Assembly (NCBI RefSeq): GCF_003601985.1
Contig: NZ_QZXA01000019.1
Location: 19,543 to 83,542 of the forward strand
DNA from: Mesorhizobium jarvisii
GTDB taxonomy: Bacteria > Pseudomonadota > Alphaproteobacteria > Rhizobiales > Rhizobiaceae
Direction: 5' to 3'
Length of the DNA: 64,000 nucleotides
Shown here: positions 61,326 to 64,000 of the stretch, piece after piece
Numbering within the stretch: the first letter of the stretch is position 1
Layout: each line of letters opens with the position of its first letter
Program-made: the position numbers and the translations under genes
The notes under the pieces: model-generated
What the model was told of the DNA's origin: nothing
The model's input: only the letters and a program-made list of their open reading frames with translations
The model's database searches: none

Positions 61326-62882
61326 TTGACAACAAACCCGTTGCCGCAAAGCCCCCTCCTCGACGCCACTGGCGTCGCCAAGAACTACGGCGCGGTTGCC
61401 GCCCTTCGCAACGCGTCGCTCTCCGTCCTGCCGGGCGAAGTGCATGCGCTGATGGGCGCCAATGGCGCCGGCAAGTCGACGCTGGTGAAGATCCTGACCG
61501 GCGCGATATCGGCCAATGCCGGACGCATCCTGATCCGGGGCGAGGCGCGCGACATACGCTCGCCCGCCGCCGCGCGCCGCGCGGGCCTGCTGCCCGTCTA
61601 CCAGGAGCCGTCGCTGATCCCCGATCTCGACGTCCTGTCCAATCTGCGGCTGACCGGCACGCCGGTCGAGCCGTTCCGCGCCTGGGTGCGCGAGCTCGGC
61701 ATTGCGGACCTCGACCTGCGCGACACCGCGCGCGACATCCCGCTGGCCGTGCTGCGCGTGCTCGACCTCGCGCGCGCCCTGGCTGTCGAGCCTGACGTGC
61801 TGCTGCTCGACGAGATGACGGCCGCGCTGCCCGCCAACCTTGCCGAAAAAGTGCTGGAAGTGGTGCGCCGCCAGGGCGATGCCGGTCGCGCCGTCATCTT
61901 CATCTCGCACCGCTTCGTCGAGATCTCGGCGCTGTGCGACCGCGCCACCGTGCTGCGCGACGGCGAGACCGTCGGCGTCGTCGACATCGTGCCGGGCGTG
62001 GAGGAAAAGATCGTCGAGCTGATGCTCGGCACCCGCATCGTGAAAACCCATGTCGCCGCGCGCAGCGCCGCCGAGAAGGCGGCACCCACCCCTGCCCGGC
62101 CGCGGCTCTCCGTGCACAATCTGCGCGTCGGCGCCAAGCTCAACGACGTCTCCTTCGATCTCAGGGATGGCGAAGTCGCCGGCGTCGTGGCGCTCGAAGG
62201 CCAGGGCCAGGACGAATTGTTCGCAGCCCTTGCCGGCTCGATCCGCCCCTCGGGCGGCACGATCGAGGTCGATGGCAGCCCAGTGAAGTTTTCGCACCCG
62301 ATCGACGCCATCCGCTCGGGCATCGCCTATGTGCCGGGCGACCGGTCCGAGGCGCTCGCCATGCAGCGCTCGGTGCGTGAAAACATCGCGCTGCCCTTCA
62401 GTGCGGCGCTGCGCAACTGGGGACCTATCCCCATGCGCCGCGAGCGCGCAAAGGTGCTCAGCGCCATCGAGCGGCTGCAGATCGACACCCGCGCGCAGGG
62501 CGAGGTGCAGCGCCTGTCGGGCGGCAACCAGCAGAAGGTGACCATCGCCCGCTGGATCGCGGCGGACGCCCGCACCATCCTGTGCTTCGACCCGACGCGC
62601 GGCATCGATGTCGGCACCAAGCAGGAGATCTACAAGCTGCTGCGCGAGCTCGCCGGCCACAGCAAGTCGGTGCTGTTCTACACCTCGGAACTGGAAGAGG
62701 TGCAGCGCGTCTGCGACCGCGTCATCGTCATCTTCGGCGGCCGTCTCGTCGACATTTTCGCCGTGGAGGAGGCCGACGAGCCGGCACTGATGCGCGCCGC
62801 CTACGGCCTGCCGCGCGGCGCCAAGGCCGATATCGGCATATTGGCCGATCCCCAGTCCCCGTCTTCGGGGACGGCGCCATGA
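61326..62882 (+). CDS. Sugar ABC transporter ATP-binding protein (fused double NBD)
   Basis: The product is 518 residues if started at TTG 61326 (no ATG, weak ribosome site; the start is uncertain). NBD1: Walker A GANGAGKSTL intact, but signature and Walker B read PLAVLRVLDLARAL and LLLDEMTAALP, unlike LSGG..LLDEPT. NBD2: Walker A replaced by EGQGQDE, while the signature LSGGNQQKVTIARW and D-loop FDPTRGIDVGTKQEI are good. This division of labour is usual for RbsA/XylG-like proteins, but loss of the NBD1 signature is more extreme than normal. Overlap with the permease gene by ATGA at 62879. Confidence 0.88.
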   Translation: MTTNPLPQSPLLDATGVAKNYGAVAALRNASLSVLPGEVHALMGANGAGKSTLVKILTGAISANAGRILIRGEARDIRSPAAARRAGLLPVYQEPSLIPDLDVLSNLRLTGTPVEPFRAWVRELGIADLDLRDTARDIPLAVLRVLDLARALAVEPDVLLLDEMTAALPANLAEKVLEVVRRQGDAGRAVIFISHRFVEISALCDRATVLRDGETVGVVDIVPGVEEKIVELMLGTRIVKTHVAARSAAEKAAPTPARPRLSVHNLRVGAKLNDVSFDLRDGEVAGVVALEGQGQDELFAALAGSIRPSGGTIEVDGSPVKFSHPIDAIRSGIAYVPGDRSEALAMQRSVRENIALPFSAALRNWGPIPMRRERAKVLSAIERLQIDTRAQGEVQRLSGGNQQKVTIARWIAADARTILCFDPTRGIDVGTKQEIYKLLRELAGHSKSVLFYTSELEEVQRVCDRVIVIFGGRLVDIFAVEEADEPALMRAAYGLPRGAKADIGILADPQSPSSGTAP

Positions 62883-63850
62883 GCCATTTCCTACGCCGCC
62901 AGGGCTGGGTCATCGGCCTGTTCGCCCTGCTCATCGTGCTGTTCATCGCCACCAGGATCATCCAGCCCGGCTATGGCAGCGGCGATTTCGGCTCGCTGGC
63001 GCGGGCCGTGCTGCCCTATGCCTTCGCGGTCGCGGCGCAGACGGTGGTGGTCATCGCCGGCGGCATCGACCTGTCGGTCGCCGCCATGATGGCGCTGACC
63101 AGCGTCACCGCCGCCTCGATGATGGCGGGCGCTAGCGAGGAATACGCGCTGTTCGTGGTGCCCTTCGTGCTCGCCATGGGTCTCGTCCTCGGCGCGCTCA
63201 ACGGCCTCTTGATCGTCGTCACCCGCGTGCCCGACATCGTCGTCACGCTCGCCATGCTGTTCGTGCTGCAGGGCGCCGCCCTGCTGGTGCTCGACGCGCC
63301 GGGCGGCGCCGCCGCCGAATGGCTGAAGGCGCTGATCTCAGGCACCGTGCCGATCCCGGGCCTGCCCGACGCCATCGACGCCTGGGTCCCGAAGGCACTG
63401 CTGGTGCTGATCGTCTGCCTCTGCGTGATATGGATACCGCTCAGGCGCTCGCGCCTTGGCCTGTCCATCTATGCCATCGGCTCGAGCGAGCTGGCGGCGT
63501 TCCGCTCAGGCGTGCCGGTCAAGCGCACCCGCATCATCGCCTATGCGCTGTCGGGCCTGTTCGCCGCCTTTGGCGGCCTGGCGCTGACCATGAGCACCGG
63601 CATCGGCGCGCCCATCCCCGGCCCCTACCTCCTGGCCAGCGTTGCCGCCGTGGTGCTGGGCGGCGTGGCGCTCGGCGGCGGCAAGGGCGGCCTGCTCGGC
63701 CCCATCGTCGCCGTCTTCGTGCTGCGCCTGGTGCGCACCGACCTCACCCTGCTCGCCATCGACCCCAACGTCACCGCCATCATCGAAGGCGCCATCATGG
63801 TGGCCGTGGTGATGTTCGGGGCGTTTATTACGATGCGGGGGCGGCAATGA
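62879..63850 (+). CDS. Sugar ABC transporter permease (CUT2-type)
   Basis: The product is 323 residues, coupled to the ATPase. About eight to ten helices, with the family signature VVVIAGGIDLSVAAMMALTSV, an ATPase-coupling loop near AFRSGVPVKRTRIIAYALSGLFAAFGGL and a late LASVAAVVLGGVALGGGKGGLLGPIVAVFVL. It forms the membrane channel for the binding protein at 60067. Another permease gene could follow beyond the window. Confidence 0.92.
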   Translation: MSHFLRRQGWVIGLFALLIVLFIATRIIQPGYGSGDFGSLARAVLPYAFAVAAQTVVVIAGGIDLSVAAMMALTSVTAASMMAGASEEYALFVVPFVLAMGLVLGALNGLLIVVTRVPDIVVTLAMLFVLQGAALLVLDAPGGAAAEWLKALISGTVPIPGLPDAIDAWVPKALLVLIVCLCVIWIPLRRSRLGLSIYAIGSSELAAFRSGVPVKRTRIIAYALSGLFAAFGGLALTMSTGIGAPIPGPYLLASVAAVVLGGVALGGGKGGLLGPIVAVFVLRLVRTDLTLLAIDPNVTAIIEGAIMVAVVMFGAFITMRGRQ

Positions 63851-63879
63851 GGGGTGGGTATGAAATGAAGCGCTGCGCC

Positions 63880-64000
63880 CTACGACGCCCCCCTCTGTCC
63901 TGCCGGACATCTCCCCCACGAGGGGGGAGATCAGCAGCTTTGGCGCCCCACTCTTCTCAGCAACGTTGGAGATTGGCGAAAGCCGCGACAACAGCCGATC
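63880..64000. repeat. Palindromic element B, copy 2 (cut by the window end)
   Basis: It begins with the CTACGACGCCCCCCTCTG arm, a near copy of 43494 onward. After the arm its centre reads in the reverse sense to the first copy (GGCGCCCC ... CAACGTTG ... CCGATC). The second arm would lie past 64000. Confidence 0.75.

Noticed and set aside
1..64000. Searched by eye for CRISPR arrays, tRNA or rRNA genes, integrases and transposases
   Set aside because: No regularly spaced repeats, clover-leaf sequences, rRNA segments or recombinase motifs were found.

Overview
The window looks like chromosomal DNA of a free-living alphaproteobacterium of the order Rhizobiales, most likely Mesorhizobium or a close relative. 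Support: high GC; rhizobial-type regulator and enzyme families (MocR, Lrp/AsnC, RpiR, HxlR, ECF sigma factors); an alphaproteobacterial LexA box (GTTC-N7-GTTC) in front of dinB; and scattered long palindromic intergenic elements of the kind common in mesorhizobia. The genus is inferred from the sequence alone. I found no rRNA, tRNA, CRISPR array, integrase, transposase or prophage.

Layout. 1-7.6 kb: 3' end of a caspase-like/Sel1-repeat gene, a small lipoprotein, a translationally coupled pair ending in a two-domain glycosyltransferase, an aminoglycoside-phosphotransferase-like kinase and an unrecognised 494-residue protein. 7.6-13.9 kb: AI-2E-type membrane protein with an extra C-terminal domain, a C39-like peptidase plus D-Ala-D-Ala ligase pair, an ECF sigma factor with a four-helix membrane protein, a VOC protein, a strong hairpin and a small gene behind possible general-stress promoters. 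13.9-20.5 kb: PLP aminotransferase with a perfect 10-7-10 operator-like palindrome, GNAT, a divergent PNPOx-like/MocR pair, exported proteins and an Lrp regulator. 20.5-28 kb: di-haem peroxidase, a GGDEF-EAL gene interrupted by an amber codon, a deaminase, and an SDR gene divergent from a frameshifted LysR gene.

28-35.5 kb: Lrp/ornithine-cyclodeaminase pair, FAD oxidoreductase with a DUF1275 membrane protein, and a hydroxycinnamate module (MarR regulator, hydroxycinnamoyl-CoA hydratase-lyase, acyl-CoA ligase) with two matching dyads between the divergent genes. 35.5-41.8 kb: PAS-GGDEF-EAL protein, SnoaL-like and PAP2 proteins, and a frameshifted DUF1330 gene divergent from an HxlR regulator. 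42-46 kb: an alkylation-damage cluster (ada, a small gene, a second methyltransferase, a 2-oxoglutarate/iron oxygenase) meeting a SnoaL-tailed sigma factor tail to tail with overlap. 46-54 kb: hydrolase, NmrA-like and DHFR-like proteins with an HxlR regulator, DUF899, SOS-type dinB, RsgA, a lipid hydroxylase and a Nudix hydrolase.

54.3-63.9 kb is a coherent carbohydrate or polyol locus: Gfo/Idh/MocA dehydrogenase, RpiR regulator, SDR, mannitol-dehydrogenase-family enzyme, TIM-barrel isomerase/epimerase and a CUT2-type ABC importer (binding protein, fused ATPase, permease). The coupled starts and the candidate RpiR sites suggest one inducible operon for an unidentified polyol or sugar acid.

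Most notable are three single-lesion gene disruptions (22582, 26508, 40783) in otherwise well-preserved genes, a set of clean operator-like palindromes, two families of long intergenic palindromes, and several uncharacterised proteins. I did not find convincing evidence for a wholly new multi-gene system. The best candidates for new biology are the 6062-7546 protein and the 2093-4761 gene pair.
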